Positions 18,192-29,800 of a stretch of 64,000 nucleotides of DNA are shown in pieces. Numbering within the stretch: position 1 is the stretch's first letter; each line of letters starts with the position of its first letter. The notes beneath the pieces were generated by a model. That model ran no database searches. It was not told the origin of the DNA and was given only the letters and a program-made list of their open reading frames with translations. This DNA is from CAYRNR01 sp964425605 (lineage in GTDB: Bacteria > Myxococcota_A > UBA796 > UBA9615 > CAYRNR01). The DNA is taken from NCBI GenBank assembly GCA_964425605.1, contig CAYRNR010000011.1, positions 28,792-92,791 of the forward strand. The letters are read 5' to 3'. Made by a program: the position numbers and the translations under genes.

Positions 18192-19723
18192 GCACGGAAT
18201 CCGCAGGAGACGTCGAGGTCGTTCTGGCGCTCTGTCCCACGTGGACCGCCGACAAACCCCTGATCGGACAGGCCTACCTGCTCGCGGCGCTGCGCCAGGC
18301 GGGGATCCGTTGTTGGGGGCTGGATCTCAACATCGAGTTCTACAACGACGTGATCCAGCGGCGGCCGCACCTCAAGTCGATCTGGGGCAGCCAGGCGTGG
18401 CGGGTGGGGCGCGCCGAGTCCGCCATCGCATTCATGTACCCCGAACGGCTCGACCCCCTCGACGACCTGAGCGCGGACATCGGCCAGCTGTACCGCGACG
18501 GCGCGGCCGCGTGGGCCGATCGCATCCTCGCCCAGGGCCCGCGCGTCGTGGGATTCACGGTGATGGGTAACACGACGATCGCCTCGCTGATGACCGCTCG
18601 CGAGCTGCGGCGACGGGCCCCGGACGTGCGCGTGATCTTCGGCGGGCCGGGATGTCACGAGGGTACGAACGAGGAGTACTACCTCGCCAGCGGCTGGGTG
18701 GACGCGGTGGTCATGGGCGAAGGTGAGCAGGCCCTGCTGGAGCTGATTCCCCACCTGCTCGGCGACGGGCCGGTCCCCGCCCTCCCGGGCACGAAGGTCC
18801 GGGACGGGGACGCGATCCGCCGTGGGCCCGACCGGCCCCCGTTGACGGACCTGGAGCAGCTCGCGATCCCGGACTACGACGATTTCGACCCGGACACGTA
18901 CTACGGCGCGTTCGAAGAGCTCTCGATCCTGCTGTCGCGCGGCTGCGTCGCCCGGTGCACGTTCTGCGCGGACTACCCGTTCTGGGGCCGCTGGCGCACC
19001 CGCCCCGGCCGGGCCGTGGCCGAGGAGATGCTGACGCAGCACGGTCGGTACGGCACGAACCAGTTCTTCTTCGCCGACCTCGTGCTCAACGGCGCGCCGC
19101 GCGAGGTCGAGGCCATGTGCGACCACCTGCTGGAGGTCGGGGCCGACTTCCACTGGGGCGGCAACGCGCGGGTGCTGCCGATGCTGCGTCCGGCCCTGCT
19201 GGAGAAGATGCGCCGGGCGGGGTGCTCGTTCCTGCACTACGGCCTCGAGCACGGCGTCCAGTCCGTACTCGACGCCATGGACAAGCGGATGAGCGTCGAG
19301 CAGTACGAACGCGCGCTCCAGTACGCCCACGACGCGGAGATCCCGGTCTCGGCGGGGTTCATCGCCGGGCACCCGGCCGAGGGGGAGGACGAGTTCGTCG
19401 GGATGCTCGACTTCGTCGCCCGCAACTTCCACCGCATCCACCAGGTGCACTGTCAGCAGCTGGCCCTGATTCCCGGCTCCGAGATGACGCGTGACGCGCA
19501 GCGGTTCGACCTCGAGCTCCCCGGCGCGTTCCCGCTTCCGGACGAGCTCGCGTGGCTGCGCGGATACGAGTACCCCATGTGCTCGGGCTGGCGCACGAAG
19601 GATGGTCACAACCACGAGGCGCTGCGCGTCGAGCGAACGGACAGGTTCCACGAGTTCGTCGAACAGATGGGCAAGGAGGGGACGAGGCACGGGGTCGGGC
19701 TGGAGCATCTGTACGAGGAGTGA
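18188..19723 (+). CDS. B12-binding-type radical SAM protein, coupled start
   Basis: 511 aa starting at GTG 18188, whose last two bases form part of the preceding TGA stop; the conserved sequence begins directly after it (VVLALCPTW), so no longer start is needed. The N-terminal domain shows FGGPGCHEGTNEEYYL and VVMGEGE as in cobalamin-binding-type domains. The 4Fe-4S motif GCVARCTFC gives Cys253, Cys257 and Cys260, followed by a barrel with YGLEHGVQSVLDAMDK and AGHPAEGEDEF. It is the third such protein in the window and the only one inside the operon with the giant repeat proteins. The substrate is unknown. The classical DxHxxG cobalamin motif is not seen. Confidence 0.87.
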   Translation: MSTESAGDVEVVLALCPTWTADKPLIGQAYLLAALRQAGIRCWGLDLNIEFYNDVIQRRPHLKSIWGSQAWRVGRAESAIAFMYPERLDPLDDLSADIGQLYRDGAAAWADRILAQGPRVVGFTVMGNTTIASLMTARELRRRAPDVRVIFGGPGCHEGTNEEYYLASGWVDAVVMGEGEQALLELIPHLLGDGPVPALPGTKVRDGDAIRRGPDRPPLTDLEQLAIPDYDDFDPDTYYGAFEELSILLSRGCVARCTFCADYPFWGRWRTRPGRAVAEEMLTQHGRYGTNQFFFADLVLNGAPREVEAMCDHLLEVGADFHWGGNARVLPMLRPALLEKMRRAGCSFLHYGLEHGVQSVLDAMDKRMSVEQYERALQYAHDAEIPVSAGFIAGHPAEGEDEFVGMLDFVARNFHRIHQVHCQQLALIPGSEMTRDAQRFDLELPGAFPLPDELAWLRGYEYPMCSGWRTKDGHNHEALRVERTDRFHEFVEQMGKEGTRHGVGLEHLYEE

Positions 19724-19766
19724 CCCCCTGGGCACACCCCCGGCGCCGGGCTATCATGCGCGTGCA

Positions 19767-20804
19767 ATGAATGCCGCTCGAACTAGAACGCGTGGCCGCG
19801 GCTGGCTGGTGCGGCTCCTCCCCCGCATCGCCCTGTCCGCCGCGGTCCTGCTGGCCTGCCTGGCCATCCTGGAGTGGTGGGCGCGGCACAACCTGTACGA
19901 CGACTGGTACGTGCGCTCCTCGAGCCCGGAGCTGCGCTTCGAGCTCAAGACCGCGGACTCCCGGGCGCGCTTCGACGACGGCGGGCGCATCCAGATCCCC
20001 AAGACCGCGGGGACGATCCGGATCGCCGTCCTGGGGGACTCGGTGGCCTGGGGCTCCCACCTGGGGCCGGACCAGACCATTCCCCGTCAGCTCGAGGCGT
20101 CGCTCCAGGCCAACCCCGTCCGCCCCGGCGAACGCTACGAGGTCCTCAACGCCGCCGTCCCCGGCTACGACATCCACCAGGCCCTGGCCATGTACCGCGA
20201 GCGGGTGCTGGCCTACGACCCCGACGTGGTGCTGTACCTCTTCGCGGTCAACGACTTCGTCGTCTCGGACTTCCTCGAGGCGAACGGCCGGATCCTGATG
20301 GTGCTGCCCTCGTCCACCGACGACACCATCGGCGCGCCCGGGCCGCTGATCAGCCGCCTGGTGTCCACGTCGTCCCTCGCGGCCTGGGTGTACACCACCC
20401 ACCTGGCGCGCAAGCACAAGGATCCCAAGGGTGAGCTGATCCGGGTGGACTACGAGTGGGGGGGGCGATCCCTCGCCGGGATGGCCGATCTGGCCCGGTC
20501 CCAGGGCGACACGTTCGTGCCCTTCCTCCTCGGCCCCTTCGGTACCCAGCTGCCCACGGACGCGGCGTGTCGACAGCAGGGCATGGCCGTCGATCTGTGC
20601 TGGATGACCCTTGCGCTGTCGAACATGCGACAGCACTGTGCACAACAGGATCTGGACTGCGTGGACATCAACGACATGCTTCGGGCCAGGGAGGACCGCG
20701 ACTTCCGCATCACCCCGGGTGACCTCATGCACCCCAACGCCGAGGGCGCCCACATCTGGGCCGAGGCCATCGCGGAGCACCTCCGCGAGGCGTTTGGAGG
20801 ATAG
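19767..20804 (+). CDS. Membrane-anchored SGNH/GDSL hydrolase
   Basis: 345 aa from the ATG at 19767. Residues 1-20 are basic, followed by a signal-anchor helix (IALSAAVLLACLAILEWW, about 21-38). The catalytic SGNH block I is AVLGDSVAWG with Ser92; block V is DLMHPNAEG with Asp319 and His322. Block III is plausibly FAVNDF. Enzymes of this fold remove or add acyl groups on sugars, lipids and peptidoglycan. With the anchor it should act on the periplasmic side of the inner membrane. It starts 43 bases after the radical SAM gene and ends six bases before the 6,049-aa gene, so all are probably co-transcribed. Substrate unknown; an O-acetyl esterase role on an envelope glycan would fit. Confidence 0.88.
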   Translation: MNAARTRTRGRGWLVRLLPRIALSAAVLLACLAILEWWARHNLYDDWYVRSSSPELRFELKTADSRARFDDGGRIQIPKTAGTIRIAVLGDSVAWGSHLGPDQTIPRQLEASLQANPVRPGERYEVLNAAVPGYDIHQALAMYRERVLAYDPDVVLYLFAVNDFVVSDFLEANGRILMVLPSSTDDTIGAPGPLISRLVSTSSLAAWVYTTHLARKHKDPKGELIRVDYEWGGRSLAGMADLARSQGDTFVPFLLGPFGTQLPTDAACRQQGMAVDLCWMTLALSNMRQHCAQQDLDCVDINDMLRAREDRDFRITPGDLMHPNAEGAHIWAEAIAEHLREAFGG

Positions 20805-20810
20805 CGCCCG

Positions 20811-23800
20811 ATGGAGGTGGTGAACCGACTGCTGGGCTGGAAGCGCGGAGAACGCGCGGGCCCCATCAAGCTCCACCTGGTGATGACGGAGAGGTGCAAC
20901 CTCCGCTGCCTCTCGTGCTTCATGGGGCAGATCCCCCAGTCCGCCAGCAAGTACGAGGTCTCCGACGACCGCCTCCGGTCCCTGGCCCACGAGGCCATGG
21001 ACATGGGCGTCCAGGAGTTCTACATGGTCGGCGGCGAGGTGTTCATCCGCAAGGCGGTCACCCTCGACCTGATGGAGCTGATCAAGCGCGAGGGGCTGTT
21101 CGGGGACCTCACCACCAACGGCACGTTGCTCGCCGAGCGCACCGTCGATCGCATCGTGGGCATGGGCTGGGACCGGCTCCAGGTCTCCATCGACGGCCCG
21201 GACGCCGAGACCAACGACGCCCTGCGCCCCCCCGCGGGCACGTTCGACCGGATCGTCAAGGGGCTCACGCGTCTGCGGGACGCCAAGGTCCGCCTCGGCG
21301 TCGAGACCCCGCGCCTCACGATCACCACGGTGCTGAGCAACCGCAACGCGCTGAAGCTGCCCCAGTTCGTCGCCCTGGCCGGTGAGCTCGACGCGGCGGA
21401 GATCACCTTCCAGTCCCTCAAGGCGATGAGCGACAAGGTGCCCGACCTCGAGCTGAGCGAGGACGACAAGCTCAAGCTCCAGCCGGCCGTGGAGGAGGCC
21501 CAGCGTCTGGCGGGGCGGCTGGGGCTGTACAACAACGTCGGCGACTTCCGCCAGGCCCCGGTCGTGGAGCACCTCGGCGCCCTGGACCAGACCATGGTGG
21601 AGGACATCCACGACGTCCAGGACCCGTTCTTCGGCGCCCACTGCTTCACGCCATGGACCCAGATGGTGGTCCACGTCAACGGCCGCGTCAGCCCGTGCTG
21701 GGAGTGGGACGCCCCCGACCTGGGCAACGTCTCGGACATGACGCTGGCCGAGATCTGGGAGGGGCCGGTCTTCGAGCGGTGGCGCGAGCAGTTCGCGGCC
21801 AGGAAGGTCCCGGGTTTCTGCTCCCAGTGCTGTCTCGGATTCGTGGACTACACGCGCTACCTGCGCATGAAGGGGCTCTCGCTCAACGGCCAGTACGACG
21901 AGGCGCTGACCATCGCCGACAAGATCCTCGTGCACGATCCCCACCACCGCGACGCCGTGGACACGCGGGCGAGGGCCCTGTACGCGCTGGGCCGCTACGA
22001 AGAGGGCGCGGCCATGATCGAGCAGGTGGTGGAGGACGCCCCGTCCGGCAGCGGCCTCCTGCCTTCGTACCTGCTGCACCTGCTGGTGGACACGGAGCGG
22101 CCCGACCTGGCCCTGGAGGCGGCGGGTCGTCTCCTCGACGGGGCCAAGAACAACAGCCCCGCGCTGCGGATATTCGCTTCACTGACCCTGGGTGAGGAGG
22201 TCGACGCCACCCCGCTACGCGAGGGCGAGATCAAGCTGGGGGAGCAGCGCCCCACAGCCACGGCGCTGGCCAAGGCCTACGTGTCCGCGCTGTACGACAT
22301 CGGGCGGCCGGAGGACGCGCGCCGCGTCATCCGCGGTGTGATCGGCGGCCTCGCCGGCCGGGACCTGACGGCGTTGTGCGAGCTGATCTTCGTGGCCCAC
22401 ATGCGCAAGGAGTGGGCGTTCGTCATCGAGCTGGCGACCGAGGTCCTCCGCCGGGAGCCCGACCAGGCATACGCGCTGTGGATCCGGGGAGCCGCCAAGG
22501 GCAAGCAGGGCGATCTGCAGGGGGCGCTGGCGGACCTGGACGCGTGTGTCGCCGCCCCAGGGCACCTCCGGTCGCACTTCAACGACGCCGTCCACGACTC
22601 CCTGGCCGAGGTCCACCTCGCCACGGGCAACATCGAGGAGTGCCTGCGCCACGCCGAAGAGGCCCTCGCCATGGACCCCGACAAGCTCCAGTGTCTGGAG
22701 TTCAAGGTCCACGCGCTGTTCGAGCTGGGCCGCGACGACGAGGCCGAGAGCTGGATCCGCACCATCCTGGACACGGCGCCGGAGCACCACCTCGTGGGAC
22801 AGGGGTATCTGCTACTGCGCCTCAGCGAGCGCGGCAGCGCCGAGGCGGTGGTAGAGCTCGGGACGTCCCTGCTAGAGCGCGTGAGCGCGCTGGACGAGGA
22901 CGGCGCGGTCCCGCAGGTGGCCCGCGCCGTGCTCGGCGAACCGCGACGAGATCGCGGCAGCGGCTCGCTTGGCCAGCACGGCGCGTCGATCCGCGGCCTG
23001 CTCCAGGCCCTCGCCCGGGCCCACTACCGGCTGGGCCACGACGACGACGCGCGGCGGATCGTCGTGCGGGCGCTGGACGCCCTGGAGGGGAGCGACCTCG
23101 AGGTCCTCAGCGAGCTGATCTTCGAGCCCCACCTGGCCGGGGAGTGGACCACCGCGGCGAACCTCGCCGGCGACCTGCTGCAGCGCCAGCCAGACCTGGT
23201 GTACGCCCGCTGGATACGCGGCGCGGCCCGGGGCAAGCTCGGGGAGCTGGACGCGGCGACCGTGGACCTCGAGGCCTGTCTCGAGGCTCCCTCTGGCTGG
23301 CTGTCACGCTACGCGGACGCGGTGCACGACTCCCTGGCCGAGGTCCACCTGCAGCGCGGAGCGCCGGAGGAGGCCCTGCGGCACGCCGAGGAGGCGCTCC
23401 GGCTGTCGCCCGAGCGCGCCGGTTGTCTGGCCATCAAGGACCAGGCGCTGACGGCCCTCGGGCGCTCCGAGGAGGGGGATGCCTGGATCCACACCGCGCT
23501 GACGGAGTCCTCGCCGCGGACGGCCCTGGGCCACGCCTACCTGCTGCTGCGGCTGTGCGAGCGGGGCGAGTACGGCGTCGTGGACGAGCTGGCCGCGGCG
23601 CTGTTGCAGAGGCTCGCGGGCGGGGGGGCCGGCCCCGGTGTGACCGGGCTGGTCCGCGTGGTGCTCGGAGAGTCGGACCGCGTCGACGAGGCCCTGGGAT
23701 CGCAGGCCGCCTCGATGCGGGGGCTGCTGCAATCCCTGATCCGCGCCCACTACGGCCAGGATCGCGGCGACGCCGCCCGGGCGCTGGCCAACCGGGTCCT

Positions 23801-26800
23801 GGCCGGGGTGGACGGCCCGGATCTCGACGTGCTCAGCGAGCTGATCTTCGAGCCCCACCTGGCCGACGATTGGCCCACGGCCGTGGACCTGGCGACCGGG
23901 GCCCTCGAACGGAAGTCCACCCTGTTCTATGCGCGCTGGGTCCGCGGCGCGGCCCTGGGCAAGCTCGGCGAGCTGGACGCGGCGCTGGCCGACCTCCAGG
24001 CATGCACGGCCGCGCCCGCCGACTGGCTGGCGCGCTTCGCCGACGCGGTCCACGACTCCCTGGCCGAGGTGTACCTGCAGAGGGGAGATCCGGAGCTGGC
24101 CCTGGAGCACGCCGAGGAGGCGCTCCGCCTGGCGCCGGAGCGGACGACGTGTCTGGCGATCAAGGACCAGGCGCTGCTCGCCCTGGGTCGCTCGGACGAG
24201 GGCGAGGAGTGGATACGGACCGTGCTGACGGAGTCGTCTCCGCAGTCCGCGCTCGGCCACGCGTACCTGCTGCTGCGCCTGTGCGAGCGGGGGGAGTACG
24301 AGGTGGTGGACGAGCTCGCCGCCGCCCTCCTCGAGAGGATCGCGGACGGCAACGCAGGCCCGGGCCTGGCGAATCTGGTGGGTGTGATCCGCGGTGATGG
24401 CGGCCCCTCGATCGCGCCCCTCGGCGCCCACGCCGCTTCGACGCGAGGCCTGATGCAGGCGCTGATGCGCGCCCACCACGGCCAGGGCCGCGGCGACGAG
24501 GCCGTCGAGCTGGCGCGGCGTGTCCTGTCCGCCGTGGACGCGGCGGACCTGGACGTGCTCGGGGAGCTGATCTTCGAGCACCACCTCGCCAGCGAGTGGG
24601 CCGTGGCCGTGGAGCTGGCCGGCGAGGTGCTTCAGCGCCGCCCGGGCCTGTTCTACGCCCGCTGGGTGCGAGGCGCGGCGCTGGGCAAGCTCGGCGAGGC
24701 AGACGGGGCGCTGGAGGACCTGCGCGCCTGCCTCGACGCGCCCACGGAGTGGAAGACCCGGTTCGCCGACGCGGTCCACGACTCCCTGGCCGAGGTGTAC
24801 CTGCAGTACGACGAGCCGGAGCTGGCCCTGGAGCACGCAGAGGAGGCGCTCCGGCTGGCGCCCGAACGCACGACGTGCCTGGCGATCAAGGACCAGGCGC
24901 TGCTCGCCCTGGGCCGCTCGGACGAGGGCGAGGAGTGGATACGGACCGTGCTCACGGAGTCCTCGCCGCGGTCCGCGCTGGGCCACGCCTATCTCCTCCT
25001 GCGGCTGTGCGAGCGCGAGGAGTACCCCCTCGTGGACGAGCTGGGGGCAGCCCTGCTCGACCGGATCGCCGGTGGCGGCGCTGGCTCCGCGGTGGCGAGC
25101 CTGGTCCGGGTGGTGCGCGGAGACGACGAGCCGGCGACCGAGGCGCTGGGCTCGCAAGCCGCGTCCATGCGCGGCCTGCTCCAGGCGCTCGTCCGTGCCC
25201 ACTACGGCCGGGGGCGCGGTGACGAGGCCCGGGCGCTGTGCCGACGGGTCCTCGAGGCGGTCGACGGCCCGGACCTCGAGGTGCTGTGCGAGCTGACCTT
25301 CGAGCCCCACCTGGCCGACGACTGGGCCGAAGCCGTGGAGCTCACCGGCGACGTACTGCGCCACCACCCGGAGCTGGTCTATCCGCGCTGGGTGCGGGGC
25401 GCGGCGCAGGGCAAGCTCGACGAGACGGACCTGGCGCTCGAGGACCTGCGCACCTGCCTCGACGCGCCGGCCGAGCGGCTGGCGCCCTTCGCCGACGCCG
25501 TACACGACTCGCTGGCCGAGGTGCACCTGCAGCGACGCGAGCCCGACGAAGCGCTGCGACACGCCCGGGAGGCGCTGAAGCACGACCCGGGCAAGACCCA
25601 GAGCCAGACCCTCGAGATGCTCGCGCTACAGCACCAAGCCTATCGGGCCCAGAGCCGGGGGGAGTCCGACGAGGCGCTGCAGCTCGTGGCCGCCATCGAG
25701 GACATCGATCCCGAGCGAGCGACGAAGCTGAGGATCCAGGTGCTGCTCGACCTGGGTTTCGAGGCTCACGCCCGCGGGGAGACCGACGAGGCGCTGCACC
25801 TCGCAGAGGAGGTCCTGGCCCTGGAGCCACAGGACGCCAAGGGCAACGAGCTGCGAGGGCTGGCGCTGATCACTCTGGGGTACCACGCCCACGACCGCGG
25901 CGAGGTGGAGCAAGCCCTGCGGCTGGCGACGGAGGCCTCGGACATCCTCCCCCGGAGAGCCCGGGAGCTGGCCGTCCAGGTCCAGCTCGCGATGGGCTTC
26001 GAGGCGCACGCCGCCGGAGACGCCGACGCAGCCCTGCAGCAGGCCGAACGTATCCTGGAGCAGAGCCCCGGGCACCCGGAGGCCCTCGGCCTGAAGGCCT
26101 CGGCGCTGATGGCCACGGGTTACCAGGCCCACGCCCGGGGGGAGATCCAGGAGGCGCTGCGGCGCGCCGACGAGGTCCAGGAGATCGAGGGCGGTAGGGG
26201 CCAGGATCTCAAGCTCGAGGCCCTGTACGCCCTGGCCGCCGAGCATCTCCGGAGAGGCGACGCCGAGCAGGCCCTGGAGCAGGCGAATGCCGCGCTCGCC
26301 CTCGCCCCGGACCGCCCCCACGTGCTGGATCTGCGGGATCGGGCGCTGCTCGCGCTGCAGACCCTCGACGAGGGTGAGGCGGGTGTCCGCGAGGTGCTCC
26401 TCGAGACCTCCCCCCGCTTCGGCCTGGGACAGGCCCACCTGCTGCTGAAGCTGGTCGAGCGCGGCCGCCACCGGGTCGCGGTGGACCTCGGCGAGCAGCT
26501 GCTGGGGCGGATCTCTGGCGGCGACGCCGGGCCCGCGGCGCAGCACGTCGCCCGCGCCGTGCTCGACGCCGGCGGGACGGGATCGGGGCCAGCGCTGGGT
26601 GATCTGGGGCCGGCGGCCCGGAGCCTGCTCCAGGCGTTGTCGCGAGCGCGCTTCCAGCTGGGGCACCGGCGCAAGGCCGTCGCCGTCATCCGCCGTGCCC
26701 TGGCCGCGGCTTCGGATCAGGACCTCGAGGTGCTCAGCGAGCTGATCTTCGAGCCTCACCTGGCCGACGAGTGGGCCCTGGCCGAGGAGCTCGCGAGCGC

Positions 26801-29800
26801 GCTCCTCGTTCGACGATCCGACCTCGCCTACGCGAGGTGGGTCCGCGGCGCGGCGCGAGGCAAGCTCGACGAGCTGGACGGCGCGCTCGAGGATCTCCGA
26901 GCCTGCCTGGATGCCGATCCCCGGTGGCTGGCGCGCTTCGCCGACGCGGTCCACGACTCCCTGGCCGAGGTCCACCTGCAGCGCTCCGAGCCGGCTCTGG
27001 CGCTGGAGCACGCGGACGAGGCGCTGAAGCTGAACCCCGGCAAGGCGCAGAGCCGCGAACTCAAGGCGCTCGCGTTGCAGCACCTGAGCTACGCCGCCCA
27101 GACCCGCGGCGAGGCCGACGAGGCGCTGAAGCTCGCCGAGGCGGTGAAGGACCTCGACCCCGGCCGGTCGGCGGCGCTGAAGCTCCAGGTACGGATCGAC
27201 GCGGGCTTCGAGGCCCACGCCCGCGGCGAGACCGACGGCGCCCTGCGGCTCGCCGAGGAGGTGCTGGCCCAGGAGCCGGACCACCCCAAGGGGCTCGAGC
27301 TGAAGGGCCTGGCGCTGATCGCGCTGGGCTACCGGGCCCACGACCGGGACGAGGCCGAGGAGGCCCTGCGGCGTGCCGAGGAGGCCGCGCCCATCGATCC
27401 GGTCCGGTCCCGGGAGCTGGCCATCCAGGTCCAGCTGGCGGTCGGATTCGCGGCCCACGCCCGCGGCGACTCCGACCGGGCCCTGGAGCAGGCCGAGGAG
27501 GTGCTGCGGCTCGATCCCGATCACCCCGAAGCGCTCGGCTTGAAGGCCGCCGCCCTCATGGCCGCGGGCTACCGGGCCCACGCCCGGGGCAATCTCCGTG
27601 AGGCGCTACGGCGCGCTGACGAGGTGCTGGAGATCGACCGGGTTCGGGGGCAGGACCTCAAGATCGAGGCCCTCTGTGCCCTGGCCACCGAGAACCTGCA
27701 GCGGGGTGACGCCGAGCAGGCGCTGGAGCACGCCAGGGCCGCGCTGGTCCTCGCCCCCGATCGACCCCATGTCCTGAATCTGCGGGACCGGGCGCTGCTC
27801 GCGTTGCAGCACCTGGACCAGGGGGAGGCGGGCGTCCGCGAGGTGCTGCTGGGGACCTCCCCCCGCTTCGCCCTGGGGCAGGCCCACCTGCTGCTGGCCC
27901 TGTGCGAGCGAGGGCGCCACCGCACCGCGCTCGAGCTGGGCGGAGGCCTGCTGGAACGGATCGGCAGGGACGACGCCGGGTCCGCGGCCGGGCGGGTGGT
28001 GCGCGCGATCCTCACGGGAGAGGCCAGCCGTGGCACCGAGCCGCTGGGTACCCAGGGACCCCCGCTGCGCAGCCTCGTCCAGGCCCTCGCCAGGGCGCGA
28101 TACGGCCTGGGTCACAAGCGCAAGGCACGGGATCTGGTCCGCCGAGCCCTGGACGCCGCGGGGGACGACGACCTGGAGACCCTCAGCCCGTTGATCTTCG
28201 AACCCCACCTGGCTGACGAGTGGGCCACGGCCGTTCAGCTGGCAGGCGAGGTGCTGCGGCGCTGCCCGGAGCTCGCCTACGCACGCTGGGTGCGCGGAGC
28301 GGCGCACGGCAAGCTCGGCGATCTGGACTCGGCGCTCGAGGACCTGCTCGCCTGCCTCGACGCGCCGCCGGAACAGCTGGCGCCCTTCGCCGACGCCGTG
28401 CACGACTCCCTGGCCGAGGTCCACCTGCAGCGTGGCGAACCCGAGCGGGCGCTGAAGCACGCAGGGGAAGCGCTGGCGATCGATCCCGACAAGACCCAGA
28501 GCCGGAACCTCAAGGTGCTGGCGCTGCAGCACATGACCTACGGCGCCCAGACCCGTGGCGAGGCCGACGAGGCCCTGCGGCTCACCGCCGCCATCGAGGA
28601 TCTGGATCACACACGCGCCGCCGAGTTGAGGCTCCAGGTGTGGCTCGATCTGGGCTTCGCCGCCCACGCCCGGGGGGAGTCCGGCGAGGCCCTGCGGCTC
28701 GCCGAGGAGGTGCTGGGCGTCGAGCCCGACCACCCCAAGGGAGTCGAGCTGAAGGGACTCGCGCTCATCGCCCAGGGATACGGGGCCCACGACCGGGGTG
28801 ACCCCGACGGGGCCCTGCGGCTGGCCGCGGCGGCCGCGTCGTTGGATCCGGTCCGGTCCCAGGAGCTGGCCGTCCAGGTGCAGCTTGCGATGGGCTTCGA
28901 GGCCCACGCCGCAGGAGACGCCGACACAGCCCTGCAGCAGGCCGAGTCGATCCTCCAGCAGTCCCCCGACCACCCCGAGGCCCTCGGCCTGAAGGCCGCG
29001 GCCCTCATGGCCACGGGCTACCAGGCCCACGCCCGAGGGGAGCTCAGCGAGGCGCTGCGGCGCGCCGACGAGGTGCAGGAGATCGACCGGGGCCGGGGCC
29101 AGGACCTCAAGCTCGAGGCGCTCTACGCTCTGGCCGCCGAGCACCTCCGGCAGGGGGACGCCGACCTGGCGCTGGAGCAGGCGAGCGCCGCCCTCGCCCT
29201 CGCCCCCGACCGCCCCCACGTGCAGGACCTGCGGGACCGGGCGCTGCTCGCGCGGCGGAACCTGGACGAGGGGGAGGCGGGCGTCCGCGAGGTGCTCCTC
29301 GAGACCTCTCCCCGCTTCGGCCTGGGACAGGCCCACCTGCTGTTGAACCTGGTCGAGCGCGGCCGCCACCGGGTCGCGGTGGATCTCGGCGAGCGGCTGC
29401 TGGAGCGGATCTCGGGTGGCGACGCCGGGACCGCGGCGCAGCACGTCGCCCGGGCCGTGCTCGACGCCGAGGAGACGACTCCGGGACCGTCGTTGGGTGA
29501 CCTGGTTGCCGCCGCGCGGAGCCTGCTGCAGGCCCTGTCGCGCGCGCGCTTTGGGCTGGGGCACCGGCGCAAGGCCGTGGCGATCATCCAGCGCGCCCTC
29601 GCCGCAGCCGCGGATCAGGATCTGGAGGTGCTCAGCGAGCTGATCTTCGAGCCCCACCTCGCCGGCGAGTGGGCCCTGGCCGAGGAGCTCGCGAGCCAGG
29701 TGCTCGTTCGACGATCCGACCTCGCCTACGCGAGGTGGATCCGCGGCGCGGCCAGGGGCAAGCTCGACGAGCTGGACGGCGCGCTCGAGGATCTCCGGGC

